The notes below the pieces were generated by a model. That model was not told the origin of the DNA. It worked only from the letters and a program-made list of their open reading frames with translations, and made no database searches. Made by a program: the position numbers and the translations under genes. From contig CAMOLD010000012.1 in assembly GCA_946618395.1 (NCBI GenBank), forward strand, positions 1 through 20,102: a stretch of DNA of 20,102 nucleotides. Reading direction: 5' to 3'. The DNA is from an uncultured Clostridia bacterium. Its GTDB lineage: Bacteria; Bacillota; Clostridia; Oscillospirales; CAG-272. This document shows positions 1 to 7,907 of the stretch, piece after piece; the stretch's first letter is position 1, and every line of letters starts with the position of its first letter.

Positions 1-5
1 TCTTC

Positions 6-34
6 ATTTTATCATAGTTTTTTCTCCTTGTCAA
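6..34 (-). promoter_or_regulatory. Leftward promoter pointing off the left edge
   Basis: Read on the minus strand, TTGACA (29-34) is followed after 17 bases by TAAAAT (6-11), a near-consensus sigma-A promoter. It would drive a leftward gene lying outside the window. An AGGAG plus ATG lies in the spacer, but that frame stops after three codons, so a start there is ruled out. I saw no clear rightward promoter in 1-101, so what transcribes the acyltransferase pair is open. Confidence 0.45.
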
Positions 35-101
35 TGTATATCTCAATCTTTTTTGAAAAGAATGAATGGTAGGGAAAACTGGTTGAAATTGAGGTGGCGG
101 C

Positions 102-1505
102 ATGGTATTTTCATCTTTGGTGTTTCTGTATGCCTTTTTGCCGCTGGCGTTGTTGACCTATTATCTTACGCCAAAACGATTCCGTAACCTTGTTTTGCTG
201 GTGTTCAGCCTCCTGTTTTACGGCTGGGGCGAGCCAAAATACGTCCTGCTGATGCTTGCTTCCTTTACCGCGGCGTATCTTTGCGGCTTTCCCATTGTCA
301 AATATCGCCTGGAAAACCCCCGCCGCGCTCGCTTTTGGACGATTCTTTCGGTTTCTGTCAGCCTTTCCTTGCTCTTTTTCTTCAAATATTACGATTTTGC
401 CGCCGCAACCCTTTCGCGCCTGCCGTTTTGGAATATTCCGTTGCTCGGTTTGCGCCTGCCCATCGGAATCTCCTTTTACACCTTTCAAATCCTTTCCTAT
501 ACCATTGATTTATACCGTGGAAACGCCGAATTACAGAAGAATTATGCCACTTTCGGCACCTACGTTTCGCTTTTTCCGCAACTGATCGCCGGACCCATCG
601 TCCGCTACCGCGAAATTGCCGCCGAATTGCAGGAGAGAAGTGAAACCATTTCGGATTTTGCCGCCGGCGTAGAGCGCTTTTGCATTGGGCTTTCCAAAAA
701 GGTGCTGTTGGGTGACCCTTTGGCAAGCGGATACCTCTATTTTCGGCAGTCGCTCGCCCTTTCTCCCAGCGCGCTCGCCGCTTGGGGACAGGCCCTTTTC
801 TATGCCTTCCACCTCTATTTTGATTTTTCGGGCTATTCCGATATGGCAATCGGCTTGGGTCGCATGTTCGGCTTCCATTTTCCCGAAAACTTCCGCTATC
901 CCTTTCTTGCAACCAGCATTTCGGATTTTTGGAAACGCTGGCATATCACACTTTCTTCCTGGTTCCGCGAGTATGTTTACATTCCGCTTGGCGGAAACCG
1001 AAAGGGAATTTGGGTGCAATTGCGCAACCTTGCGGTGGTTTGGCTATTGACCGGGCTTTGGCATGGAGCCAACTGGAATTTTCTGCTTTGGGGCATTTAT
1101 TTTTTGATTTTGCTTTTGATCGAGCATTTTCTTTTGGGCAAAGTATTGGAAAAACTCCCAGGCCTTTTTCGCCGTTTTTTGACGTTTTTCGCGGTAGTTT
1201 TGGGGTTTTTACTATTTTCAGAAGCAAATCTTGCCGTTGTTTGGCAAACCGCCGGCAATCTTTTCGGCGCAAACTGCCCCCTTGGCGATGCGCTGGATCT
1301 CTACCATTGGAAAGTCTATCTTCCGCTTTTGTTTCTTGCCGGACTTTGCGCAACACCAATCCCAAAGCGCCTGTTTGCGGCGCTTTTGCAACGCCGCAAA
1401 CGGGCGGCATATCTGCGCCCCGTCTTTTGTCTGCTTGCGCTGTTGCTGTCAACTGCGTTTTTGGTTTCCCAATCCTACAGCCCGTTTGAGTATTTTCAAT
1501 TCTGA
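102..1505 (+). CDS. MBOAT family membrane-bound O-acyltransferase (AlgI/DltB-like)
   Basis: A multi-pass membrane enzyme of 467 residues, the usual AlgI-like length. Family members move an acyl group, usually acetyl, across the membrane to an extracellular polysaccharide or other envelope polymer. The conserved core is clear: WKRWHITLSSWFREY (277-291) with H281, the following YIPLGGNRKG, and GLWHGANWNF (318-327) with the likely catalytic H321. Hydrophobic segments run along the whole chain. A GAGGTG ribosome site lies just before the ATG. The DHHW/AlgJ-like gene follows 20 bases later, the usual partner arrangement. The polymer substrate cannot be read from the sequence; DltB is less likely because no dltA, dltC or dltD is present. 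Confidence 0.93.
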   Translation: MVFSSLVFLYAFLPLALLTYYLTPKRFRNLVLLVFSLLFYGWGEPKYVLLMLASFTAAYLCGFPIVKYRLENPRRARFWTILSVSVSLSLLFFFKYYDFAAATLSRLPFWNIPLLGLRLPIGISFYTFQILSYTIDLYRGNAELQKNYATFGTYVSLFPQLIAGPIVRYREIAAELQERSETISDFAAGVERFCIGLSKKVLLGDPLASGYLYFRQSLALSPSALAAWGQALFYAFHLYFDFSGYSDMAIGLGRMFGFHFPENFRYPFLATSISDFWKRWHITLSSWFREYVYIPLGGNRKGIWVQLRNLAVVWLLTGLWHGANWNFLLWGIYFLILLLIEHFLLGKVLEKLPGLFRRFLTFFAVVLGFLLFSEANLAVVWQTAGNLFGANCPLGDALDLYHWKVYLPLLFLAGLCATPIPKRLFAALLQRRKRAAYLRPVFCLLALLLSTAFLVSQSYSPFEYFQF

Positions 1506-1525
1506 ACCGAAAGGAGGAGCTTTTC

Positions 1526-2674
1526 ATGCGCCCGGAACGCATCATCGTCCTGCTCTTTTGCGCCGTTTTGGCGCTTCTCGCCGTCCTGTTTTTGTTTCTG
1601 CCGCAAAGCCCGTTTTCCATTCAGGAAAAACGCGCACTCCAAGAAAGACCAAAAATCAGCTTTTCCAAGCTGTTTTCGGGCAAATTCACCCAAGAGTTCG
1701 AGGCATGGTTTGCCGATCAATTCCCACTGCGAAACGCTTTTGTAACCGTCAAATCGCTTGCCGGCATCTCGCTCGGGCAAAAGCAGAACAACGGTATTCT
1801 GCTCGGCGCCGGCGGACAGCTTGCAAGATGGACGTTGAAAAGCGCCACCGAAGCGGAAGTGGACCGCATTGACGAACCTCACCTGCAAACCGCCTGCAAG
1901 GGCATCCGCAAGGCCGCGGAAAACGCCGAATGCCCAATCGTTTTCCTTTTTCCCAGCCGCAATTTGGACGTTGCGCGCTCCTCCTTTGACTATCCGGAAA
2001 ATACCGGCCTCCTTTTGAACCAAATCTTACGTGACGAGCTTTCCAATTCGGTCAATTATATCGATATCGAGCCGGTTTTGCGTGAAAAATATGAACGCGG
2101 CGAGCCGGTCATTTTTCGCACCGACCACCATTGGACGGCGTTGGGCGCCTACTACGCGTATTGTGAGGTCATGGCGAGCTTTGGCATGGAATCCGACATT
2201 TTGCCGCAGGAGGAATTCACCAAAGAAACCGTCACCGGCGGATTCAGCGGCACCTATCGTTCCTCTGGCGGTATGCCGTGGGTCGCCAAGGAGCCGTTGG
2301 TGATTTGGCGCGGCAAGGACGACGGTGATTATCTCGTTACCGCCGACGGGCGAAAGCTGGACGGCTTTTATACCATATCTGCGCAGGGCGAAAACGGTTA
2401 CGAGGTGTTTTTGGACGGAACGCACGATGTCATAACAATTGAAAAGCCGGGGGAAACCCGGCCCAAACTGGCAATTTTCAAGGATAGCTTTGCAAATTCT
2501 CTCGCGCCCTTTCTGGCGCGGCATTTTGACCTGGTTTTGTTCAATTTATCTTCTTCCAGACAAGATTTTACGAATATCACAAAAACCGCAAAGGAATGCG
2601 GCGCAAATGCGGTTTTAACGGTGTATTCGGTTTATAATCTTCTAACCACCGATACGGCAAGCCGCTTTCAATAG
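1526..2674 (+). CDS. DHHW family protein (AlgJ/AlgX-like SGNH-fold partner of MBOAT)
   Basis: A 382-residue extracytoplasmic protein anchored by one N-terminal hydrophobic segment (about 6-26). It carries the family signature DHHW (200-203) inside FRTDHHWTALGAYY, and a C-terminal FKDSFANS block (318-325) whose S321 fits the nucleophile position of an SGNH hydrolase/acyltransferase fold. In AlgI-AlgJ/X systems the MBOAT protein supplies acyl groups across the membrane and the SGNH-like partner transfers them to the polymer outside. The same division of labour is inferred here from the tight pairing with the upstream gene. AAAGGAGGAG precedes the ATG. The gene ends at a strong terminator, so the pair is a complete two-gene unit. 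Confidence 0.9.
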   Translation: MRPERIIVLLFCAVLALLAVLFLFLPQSPFSIQEKRALQERPKISFSKLFSGKFTQEFEAWFADQFPLRNAFVTVKSLAGISLGQKQNNGILLGAGGQLARWTLKSATEAEVDRIDEPHLQTACKGIRKAAENAECPIVFLFPSRNLDVARSSFDYPENTGLLLNQILRDELSNSVNYIDIEPVLREKYERGEPVIFRTDHHWTALGAYYAYCEVMASFGMESDILPQEEFTKETVTGGFSGTYRSSGGMPWVAKEPLVIWRGKDDGDYLVTADGRKLDGFYTISAQGENGYEVFLDGTHDVITIEKPGETRPKLAIFKDSFANSLAPFLARHFDLVLFNLSSSRQDFTNITKTAKECGANAVLTVYSVYNLLTTDTASRFQ

Positions 2675-2675
2675 T

Positions 2676-2710
2676 AAAAAATCCCGTTGGTAATTCCAAC
2701 GGGATTTTTT
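2676..2710. terminator. Bidirectional rho-independent terminator
   Basis: A perfect inverted repeat: 15-base arms (2676-2690 and 2696-2710) around the loop TAATT. The arms have a GC-rich core (TCCCGTTGG) flanked by six A and six T, so it works from both sides. It lies between the stop codons of the convergent DHHW and mecA genes. Confidence 0.95.
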
Positions 2711-2714
2711 GCGT

Positions 2715-3320
2715 TCATGCAAGCGGGGCAAGCTCTTCCACCGCCTTTTCGGAAATCTGTTTTGCGTGTTCCAGGATGTATAGCTTGGTTTGCGAAAGAT
2801 TGCAAACGCTTCCGTATTCGGCAAGAAAGGCAACTTCCTCCGGCGTAGAAAACGGGGATTTCGTTTTGAATTTCAAAAAAAGAAGATAGCCGCCGCGTTC
2901 GTCCGCAAAGGCTTGGCTTTCGCCTTGAAAGCGGCTGTTTTGCAAGCGTCTGCAAACCGATAAAAGCGCGTTGATCTCCTGCAACCGGTAAACAATCTCC
3001 CGCCGGTATTTTTCTTCTCTTTGAACCGGCAAAAGCTCGGAAAGAGCCGCTTCGCAATCCTCTTTTTTATCCTCTTTTTGGCTGCAACTCACAAACATTT
3101 CGCAGCCGCCCTCGCGGGAGGGGAAATACTGCACCGAAACGCGCCGATCGTCCAAATCAAAGGCGATCTTTCTGCGCACCTCTCTCATCAGCATTCGAAA
3201 AGAGCGCCGCATTTGTTCGGTGTCTTCGCCCAGCCTCTCGGCATTCATTTCAAAATGGGACATATCGGTTGGCGTCAGCATAATTTTCAATTTCCTGTCG
3301 TTAATGCGTATCAGTTCCAA
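2715..3320 (-). CDS. mecA: MecA-family adaptor protein for the ClpC/ClpP protease
   Basis: A 201-residue protein with the MecA layout. The N-terminal domain (MELIRINDRKLKIMLTPTDM, then a helix with GEDTEQMRRSFRMLM at 31-45) binds targets. A charged linker follows (about 80-100), then a C-terminal domain (about 103-200) that in the family contacts the AAA+ chaperone ClpC. MecA adaptors deliver proteins, such as ComK in Bacillus, for regulated proteolysis; the client here is unknown. The start is TTG at 3320, chosen because AAAGGAG lies 8 bases upstream and the family N-terminus begins exactly there. The gene stands alone between a terminator and a divergent helicase gene. No clp gene is in the window. 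Confidence 0.85.
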   Translation of the reverse strand: MELIRINDRKLKIMLTPTDMSHFEMNAERLGEDTEQMRRSFRMLMREVRRKIAFDLDDRRVSVQYFPSREGGCEMFVSCSQKEDKKEDCEAALSELLPVQREEKYRREIVYRLQEINALLSVCRRLQNSRFQGESQAFADERGGYLLFLKFKTKSPFSTPEEVAFLAEYGSVCNLSQTKLYILEHAKQISEKAVEELAPLA

Positions 3321-3359
3321 AAGAAAATCTCCTTTCCGCCCGTCGGCTCTCTGCTTTTC

Positions 3360-3388
3360 ATTATATTCTGTTTCGCCGGGAAATGGAA
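3360..3388 (-). promoter_or_regulatory. Possible mecA promoter
   Basis: Read leftward, a perfect TATAAT (3360-3365) lies about 40 bases before the mecA start. The hexamer 17 bases upstream (TTCCAT, 3383-3388) matches the -35 consensus poorly, so this is a -10-only guess. Confidence 0.35.
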
Positions 3389-3433
3389 CCCCTAAAATAA
3401 TGGTAATTTTCCAGTGTGGTTTGCCGCTTTCCC

Positions 3434-3462
3434 TTGATTTTGGCAGGGGAATATGCTATAAT
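3434..3462 (+). promoter_or_regulatory. Promoter of the helicase gene
   Basis: TTGATT (3434-3439), 17-base spacer, TATAAT (3457-3462), with an extended TG at 3454-3455. The predicted RNA start near 3469 gives a leader of about 33 bases before the GTG start. It is divergent from the mecA promoter about 45 bases away. Confidence 0.75.
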
Positions 3463-3501
3463 ACTATCAGTCTATGAAAAAAAGAAGGGAGGTGTTCCGC
3501 C

Positions 3502-5931
3502 GTGCAGTATCAAACCGAGAAAAAACAAATTCATCTTTCGGTTCGTGAAATTTGCGATCTTTTGCATTTCCAAAGTCAAGGCGACCTGCGCGCCGGCGGC
3601 GCCTCGCTTTTGCGGATGGAACAGGGAAAAGAAGCGCACAAAACGCTTCAAAAATCCCTTTTGGAAAATGCCGCCGCCGAGGTTCCGCTCTCGGCGACAT
3701 TCTCCTTTCACAACCGGCTTTATGAGGTCTCCGGGCGCGCCGACAGCATCCGGCAAGGCGCTCCGGCAATTGTGGAGGAAATCAAATCCATCATCGGCAA
3801 GCGCTTCCGCGAGCCGGACGCTTACCATACCGCGCAGGCAAACCTGACGGCATGGCTGTATTTGCAAAAAGAAAACCTTTCGTCGGTTTGCGTGCGCCGC
3901 ACTCTGGTCCGCGTAGAGGACGGGGAAAGCAAATCTTTCGACACGCTGTTTTCCGCCGCGGATTTGAGCAAGTATTGCCTGAATCTGCTTTCCAAAATCG
4001 AATATCGGGCGGAACTTTTGGAGGAACGGGCTCTTTTGCGCTTGCCGACCATGAAAGCGGTAAAATTCCCCTATCCGAATGTGCGCCCGGCGCAGGAAAT
4101 GATGTTGCAGGAATGCTACCGGGATATCAAACGCGGAAAACGCCTGTTTTTGCAGGCGCCAACCGGGGTTGGAAAGACGATTTCCGCGCTGTTTCCGGCG
4201 GTTCGCGCCATGGGCGAGGGGCATTGTGACCGCGTCTTTTATCTAACGGCAAAAACCGCCGCCGCACGCGAGGCATACCGTGCCTGCGGCGACCTTTTCG
4301 GTGCCGGAGCCAATCTGCGAACGGTCCATCTTTCTGCAAGGGAACACCTTTGCGTCAATTCCGCGGCAAAAAACGATCCTGCCGGCATCAGCCGCCATTG
4401 TAATCCCGAAAAATGTCCGCGTTTGCGCGGATTTTACGAAAAATGCGCCAATGCCGTTTGCGGATTGTTGCGCAGTCAGAACGGCTATCCCCGCAAAACA
4501 ATTTTGGAGGCGGCAAACCGCGCCGGTATCTGCCCCTATGAATTTCAGCTTGAACTCTCCGAGTTTTGTGATGTCATCATTTGCGATTATAACTATGCTT
4601 TTGACCCAATGGTCTATCTGCGCAGATATTTTGAAGAGGACGCGCGCCTGAGCGGCAAATTCGTTTTTCTCATCGACGAGGCGCATAACCTTGCCAGCCG
4701 TGCCGCGGATATGTATTCCGTCGTTTTGTCTGCCGCGCAGGGAGAAGAACTGCTCAAAATCTTGGCAGAAACGCACCCGGCGGAGCCGGCAAAAGAACGG
4801 GAAAAGCTGAAAACTTATGTTGCAACGCTTCGCAAATTCAAATCCCTGTGCCGCGATACGCTTTCCAAAAACGAGGCGGGGGAGGAGCAAGGGTATGCGC
4901 TTTATCACGGCGCACTTCCGGGGCTTTCCAAGGCGGTAACCGATTGTCGCGCCTGGGCGGACGACTGGTTGCGCAAACACCCGGAGGACGAGGCGGAGGC
5001 AGCCGTTGTGCAGTTTTTGGCGCCTTTGCGGCGCATGGAGGCAATTCAGCCCTATTTTGACGAGCGCTTTCTTTCCTACGTCACTCTCCTCAACTGCGAT
5101 CTTTCGGTTCGCCTGATTTGTTTGGACCCTTCGGAAATCCTTTCCGAAAAACTTGCTCGGGCGCATTCGGCGGTCCTGTTTTCGGCAACACTGACGCCGC
5201 TGGACTATTTTGCCGATATTTTGGGCGGCGGCAAAAAGGCCGTCAAGCTTGCGCTTCCGTCCCCCTATCCAACCGATCATCTCTGCCTTTGCGCCGTGAC
5301 CGGTTTGAGCGTCCGGTATGAGGACCGTGAAAAATCGATTCGCAAATTGGTTGGCGTCATAGCGGCAACCGCTTCCGGAAAAGCGGGGAACTACATCGTC
5401 TATTTTCCGTCCTACGAGTATATGGAAAAGGTGTATGAAGCCTTTGTCAAAAAATATCCGCAGGTAACCACCGTTCTGCAAACGCGCGGCATGAGCGCAG
5501 AGGCAAAAGAGGCGTTTTTGAACGCTTTTGCGGATGACGGTGTCCGCCGCGTCGGCTTTTGCGTGTTGGGCGGCTCTTTCTCGGAAGGGGTGGACCTGCC
5601 CGGCGGGCGGCTGATCGGTGCAGTTGTGGTCGGGGTTGGCCTACCCGGGCTTTCGGACGAGCGCAATATCCTGCGCGACTATTACGAGAACACAAGAGAA
5701 AGCGGCTATGACTATGCCTATACCTTCCCGGGAATGAACCGTGTCCTGCAAGCGGCAGGGCGCGTCATTCGGAGTGAGAACGACCGCGGCGTCATCGTTT
5801 TGGCGGACGACCGCTGGGCAGAACCGCGCTATCAATCGCTCATGCCCGAGCATTGGAGCGGTATCGTTTATGCAAATGATGCACACGAAATTGCAGATAT
5901 AACGGTTGATTTTTGGAAAAACGGGAAATAA
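3502..5931 (+). CDS. ATP-dependent DNA helicase: PD-(D/E)XK nuclease domain fused to XPD/DinG-type Fe-S helicase
   Basis: An 809-residue, probably cytoplasmic DNA repair enzyme. Residues about 1-175 look like a RecB/Cas4-type nuclease domain: GRAD (D81), VEEIKS (E93, K95) and a Q-containing helix (HTAQANLTAWLY, 109-120). The superfamily 2 helicase follows: Walker A APTGVGKT (219-226), a cysteine-rich insert that could hold a 4Fe-4S cluster (C284, C300, C305, C315, C320, C344), DEAH (392-395), and motif VI QAAGRVIR (750-757). Known relatives with the insert unwind DNA 5' to 3'. The start is GTG, set by GGGAGG (3488-3493) eight bases upstream. It has its own promoter and no operon partner. The exact pathway is unknown; a bare DinG or CRISPR Cas4 assignment fits less well. 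Confidence 0.88.
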   Translation: MQYQTEKKQIHLSVREICDLLHFQSQGDLRAGGASLLRMEQGKEAHKTLQKSLLENAAAEVPLSATFSFHNRLYEVSGRADSIRQGAPAIVEEIKSIIGKRFREPDAYHTAQANLTAWLYLQKENLSSVCVRRTLVRVEDGESKSFDTLFSAADLSKYCLNLLSKIEYRAELLEERALLRLPTMKAVKFPYPNVRPAQEMMLQECYRDIKRGKRLFLQAPTGVGKTISALFPAVRAMGEGHCDRVFYLTAKTAAAREAYRACGDLFGAGANLRTVHLSAREHLCVNSAAKNDPAGISRHCNPEKCPRLRGFYEKCANAVCGLLRSQNGYPRKTILEAANRAGICPYEFQLELSEFCDVIICDYNYAFDPMVYLRRYFEEDARLSGKFVFLIDEAHNLASRAADMYSVVLSAAQGEELLKILAETHPAEPAKEREKLKTYVATLRKFKSLCRDTLSKNEAGEEQGYALYHGALPGLSKAVTDCRAWADDWLRKHPEDEAEAAVVQFLAPLRRMEAIQPYFDERFLSYVTLLNCDLSVRLICLDPSEILSEKLARAHSAVLFSATLTPLDYFADILGGGKKAVKLALPSPYPTDHLCLCAVTGLSVRYEDREKSIRKLVGVIAATASGKAGNYIVYFPSYEYMEKVYEAFVKKYPQVTTVLQTRGMSAEAKEAFLNAFADDGVRRVGFCVLGGSFSEGVDLPGGRLIGAVVVGVGLPGLSDERNILRDYYENTRESGYDYAYTFPGMNRVLQAAGRVIRSENDRGVIVLADDRWAEPRYQSLMPEHWSGIVYANDAHEIADITVDFWKNGK

Positions 5932-5973
5932 AATTGCATTTTTTGCAATTTTTGCAAAATATTTTTGCAAAAA
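5930..5973 (+). terminator. AT-rich tandem hairpins after the helicase gene, possible weak terminator
   Basis: Two inverted repeats overlap the helicase stop and what follows. The first has 9-base arms (5930-5938 and 5944-5952) around TTTTT. The second has 11-base arms TTTTTGCAAAA (5949-5959) and TTTTGCAAAAA (5963-5973) around three bases. They share sequence, so only one can form fully at a time. Low GC makes termination strength doubtful, but nothing else could end the helicase transcript. Confidence 0.45.
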
Positions 5974-5976
5974 CTA

Positions 5977-6005
5977 TTGCATTTCCTAAAAAAAGATGAT
6001 ATACT
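5977..6005 (+). promoter_or_regulatory. Possible promoter of the aminotransferase gene
   Basis: TTGCAT (5977-5982), 17-base spacer, TATACT (6000-6005). The -10 is good and the -35 matches only at TTG. The predicted RNA start, about 6011-6012, coincides with the first base of a potential leader hairpin. Confidence 0.5.
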
Positions 6006-6010
6006 GTTTA

Positions 6011-6079
6011 GGCTTTCGGAAAAGGGATTTTTTCCCGGTTGCGAACTGTCAAAGCCGAGCCGACATAACCTGTTATCGG
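6011..6079 (+). promoter_or_regulatory. Possible structured 5' leader RNA of the aminotransferase gene
   Basis: The 99-base leader can fold. GGCTTT (6011-6016) pairs with AAAGCC (6051-6056) and encloses two small hairpins: GGGA/TCCC (6024-6027 with 6033-6036) and CGGTT/AACTG (6036-6040 with 6044-6048, one G-U). A further stem follows, CCG..ATAA with TTAT..CGG (6060-6079). I do not recognise a known riboswitch or T-box. It could be a leader RNA of unknown type or chance pairing. Confidence 0.3.
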
Positions 6080-6110
6080 TCAAATGAAATTTTGAGGATA
6101 TTGGAACGCT

Positions 6111-7397
6111 ATGAACTACGCAAACAGAACGCGGGAAGAACTGCAAAAAGAACTTTCCGCCTTGCAAATTGAATATCAAAAATATCAGGAGAAAAAGCTC
6201 TCTTTGGACCTTTCGCGCGGCAAACCGGGCGCCAAACAGCTGGATATGCTTCGCGGAATGCTTAACTGCATCGTTTCCTCCACCGACTGCCGTTCCGAAG
6301 GCGGATTTGACTGCCGGAATTACGGCGTTTTGGACGGAATTCCAGAGGCGAAGCGGATGTTTGCCGAGCTTTTGGGCTTGCGCGAGGAAAATCTCTTCAT
6401 CGGCGGCAATTCCTCGCTCAATCTGATGTATGATGCCGTTGCGCGCGCCCTGCTTTACGGCGTTTGCGATAGCGACCGCCCCTGGTGCCGTGAGCCGGTC
6501 ATTCGTTTCCTTTGTCCGGCGCCGGGATACGACCGTCATTTCGGCATTTGCGAATCCTTGGGCATCGAGATGATCCCGGTTGCCATGACCCCCACCGGAC
6601 CGGATATGGACGAGGTGGAGCGCCTTGCCGCTTCCGATCCACTCATCAAAGGCATTTGGTGTTGCCCAAAGTATTCCAATCCTGACGGCATTACCTATTC
6701 TGATGAAACGGTTGCCCGTTTCGGCTCAATGAAAACGGCTGCAAAGGACTTCCGTATTTTTTGGGATAACGCCTACGCGATCCACAATTTGTATTCCAAC
6801 CGCTCGGATGAGCTTGCCGATATTTTTGACGCCTGCAACCGCGCGGGGAACCCGAACCGGGTGTTCTATTTTGCTTCCACTTCCAAAATCACATTTCCGG
6901 GTTCCGGCGTTGCCATTATGGCGGCTTCGCGTGAGAATTTGGCGCAAATTATGCCCATCATCGGCGCGCAGACCATCGGATTTGATAAAATCAACCAATT
7001 GCGCCATGTCCGCTATTTTGACGGCAGCGCCGAAAATATCCGCATGCACATGATGCTTCTTGCCGACCTGATCCGCCCCAAATTCCAAATCGTCCTGGGC
7101 GCATTGGAACGCGACTTGGGAGAGCTTGGAATTGCGCAATGGACCAACCCGGCGGGCGGCTATTTCGTCAGCCTTTACGTCATGGAAGGGTGCGCTAAAC
7201 GCGCCTATGCACTCTGCAAAGAGGCGGGGGTAAAGCTCACAAACGTCGGGGCGACCTATCCATATTGCAAGGACCCGAAAGATAGCAATATCCGCATTGC
7301 GCCCACCTTCCCGGAGGAAGAGGAACTGCGCGTTGCAATGGATGTGCTCACCCTTTGCGTGCGCATTGCGGCTATCGAAAAACTTTTAAGCAAATAA
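6111..7397 (+). CDS. PLP-dependent aminotransferase, fold type I (subgroup Ic aspartate aminotransferase-like)
   Basis: A 428-residue cytoplasmic enzyme. Landmarks of fold-type I aminotransferases appear in order: the N-terminal substrate region SRGKPGAKQLDM (35-46), GGNSSLNLMYD (98-108), CPKYSNPDG (185-193), WDNAYAIH (218-225) with D219 and Y222 for the cofactor, and STSKITFPGSG (256-266) with the Schiff-base lysine K259. It resembles the Pfam Aminotran_MocR group, which includes AspT-type aspartate aminotransferases, but there is no DNA-binding domain, so it is not a MocR regulator. Amino donor and acceptor are not certain. The ribosome site GAGGA (6094-6098) is 12 bases from the ATG, further than usual. 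The gene is monocistronic, bounded by a leader and a terminator. Confidence 0.88.
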   Translation: MNYANRTREELQKELSALQIEYQKYQEKKLSLDLSRGKPGAKQLDMLRGMLNCIVSSTDCRSEGGFDCRNYGVLDGIPEAKRMFAELLGLREENLFIGGNSSLNLMYDAVARALLYGVCDSDRPWCREPVIRFLCPAPGYDRHFGICESLGIEMIPVAMTPTGPDMDEVERLAASDPLIKGIWCCPKYSNPDGITYSDETVARFGSMKTAAKDFRIFWDNAYAIHNLYSNRSDELADIFDACNRAGNPNRVFYFASTSKITFPGSGVAIMAASRENLAQIMPIIGAQTIGFDKINQLRHVRYFDGSAENIRMHMMLLADLIRPKFQIVLGALERDLGELGIAQWTNPAGGYFVSLYVMEGCAKRAYALCKEAGVKLTNVGATYPYCKDPKDSNIRIAPTFPEEEELRVAMDVLTLCVRIAAIEKLLSK

Positions 7398-7402
7398 AAA
7401 AA

Positions 7403-7430
7403 GGGAAGCCGGCTTTCAAGCCGGCTTTTC
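7403..7430. terminator. Bidirectional terminator between convergent genes
   Basis: AAGCCGGC (7406-7413) pairs with GCCGGCTT (7420-7427), loop TTTCAA, with G-U and G-C pairs extending it. It is T-rich on the right (7426-7436) and has a run of T when read leftward (7396-7402). The stop codon of the leftward lipoprotein gene (7416-7418) sits in the loop. Confidence 0.88.
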
Positions 7431-7907
7431 TTCTTTTGCAAGCGTTTTTTCAACCATTTGGAAAAACGCTTTTTTCTGTTGCGGGGAAAGAACGGCATAA
7501 ACCACGTAATTCCCGTAAACCCGCACTTCCGCTTCCTGCAATTTCGGCATTTCCTCCGGGATATAGGACTGGTAAAACCCTTTGTTCTCTTCATAGCGTT
7601 GAAAAAGGGAATCGGCAAGAAAAATTGCCACCTGCCGCGGCTTTTCTCCGGTTGCTTTCCAAACTCCAATTTCGTCCAAACTGTTGCCGTTACCAGAAAA
7701 GCAAACCGCAACTTCGGGGTTGATTCCGGGTCTGTTTTTCTCAGGGAAGGCTTCCTTTCCTTCCATGCCGGCGTCCTCAATTTCCAGCGTTTCGGCGCAA
7801 ATTTTGCAGACCTCTTCCGCGCTCAAATCATTCCGATAGGTTTGACCTTCGCAAGATGTCAAAATCAAAAATAATATGGAAAATACTGCAAAAATCCGCT
7901 TTTTCAT
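7416..7907 (-). CDS. DUF4358 domain lipoprotein
   Basis: A 163-residue protein with a lipoprotein signal: KKR, a hydrophobic core, and the lipobox LTSC with the lipidated cysteine at 19. It should sit on the outer face of the membrane. The C-terminal half (EVRVYGNYVVYAVLSPQQKK, about 130-150) matches what I know of DUF4358, a domain of unknown function common in clostridia. Its start overlaps the stop of the upstream SGNH hydrolase gene by four bases (ATGA read leftward), so the two are co-translated. In other clostridia such lipoproteins often accompany MBOAT, DHHW and SGNH genes (recalled, not checked), which suggests a role in the envelope-acylation module. The molecular function is unknown. 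The last codons form part of the terminator stem. Confidence 0.82.
   Translation of the reverse strand: MKKRIFAVFSILFLILTSCEGQTYRNDLSAEEVCKICAETLEIEDAGMEGKEAFPEKNRPGINPEVAVCFSGNGNSLDEIGVWKATGEKPRQVAIFLADSLFQRYEENKGFYQSYIPEEMPKLQEAEVRVYGNYVVYAVLSPQQKKAFFQMVEKTLAKEEKPA

Noticed and set aside
10..29. Small leftward gene start (AGGAG then ATG) at the left edge
   Set aside because: The frame reads ATG ATA AAA TGA and stops at once; the same bases fit a promoter better.
4243..5481. Long leftward open frame opposite the helicase gene
   Set aside because: No recognisable family, no ribosome site, and it lies entirely opposite a gene with intact helicase motifs; it is a shadow of the codon usage.
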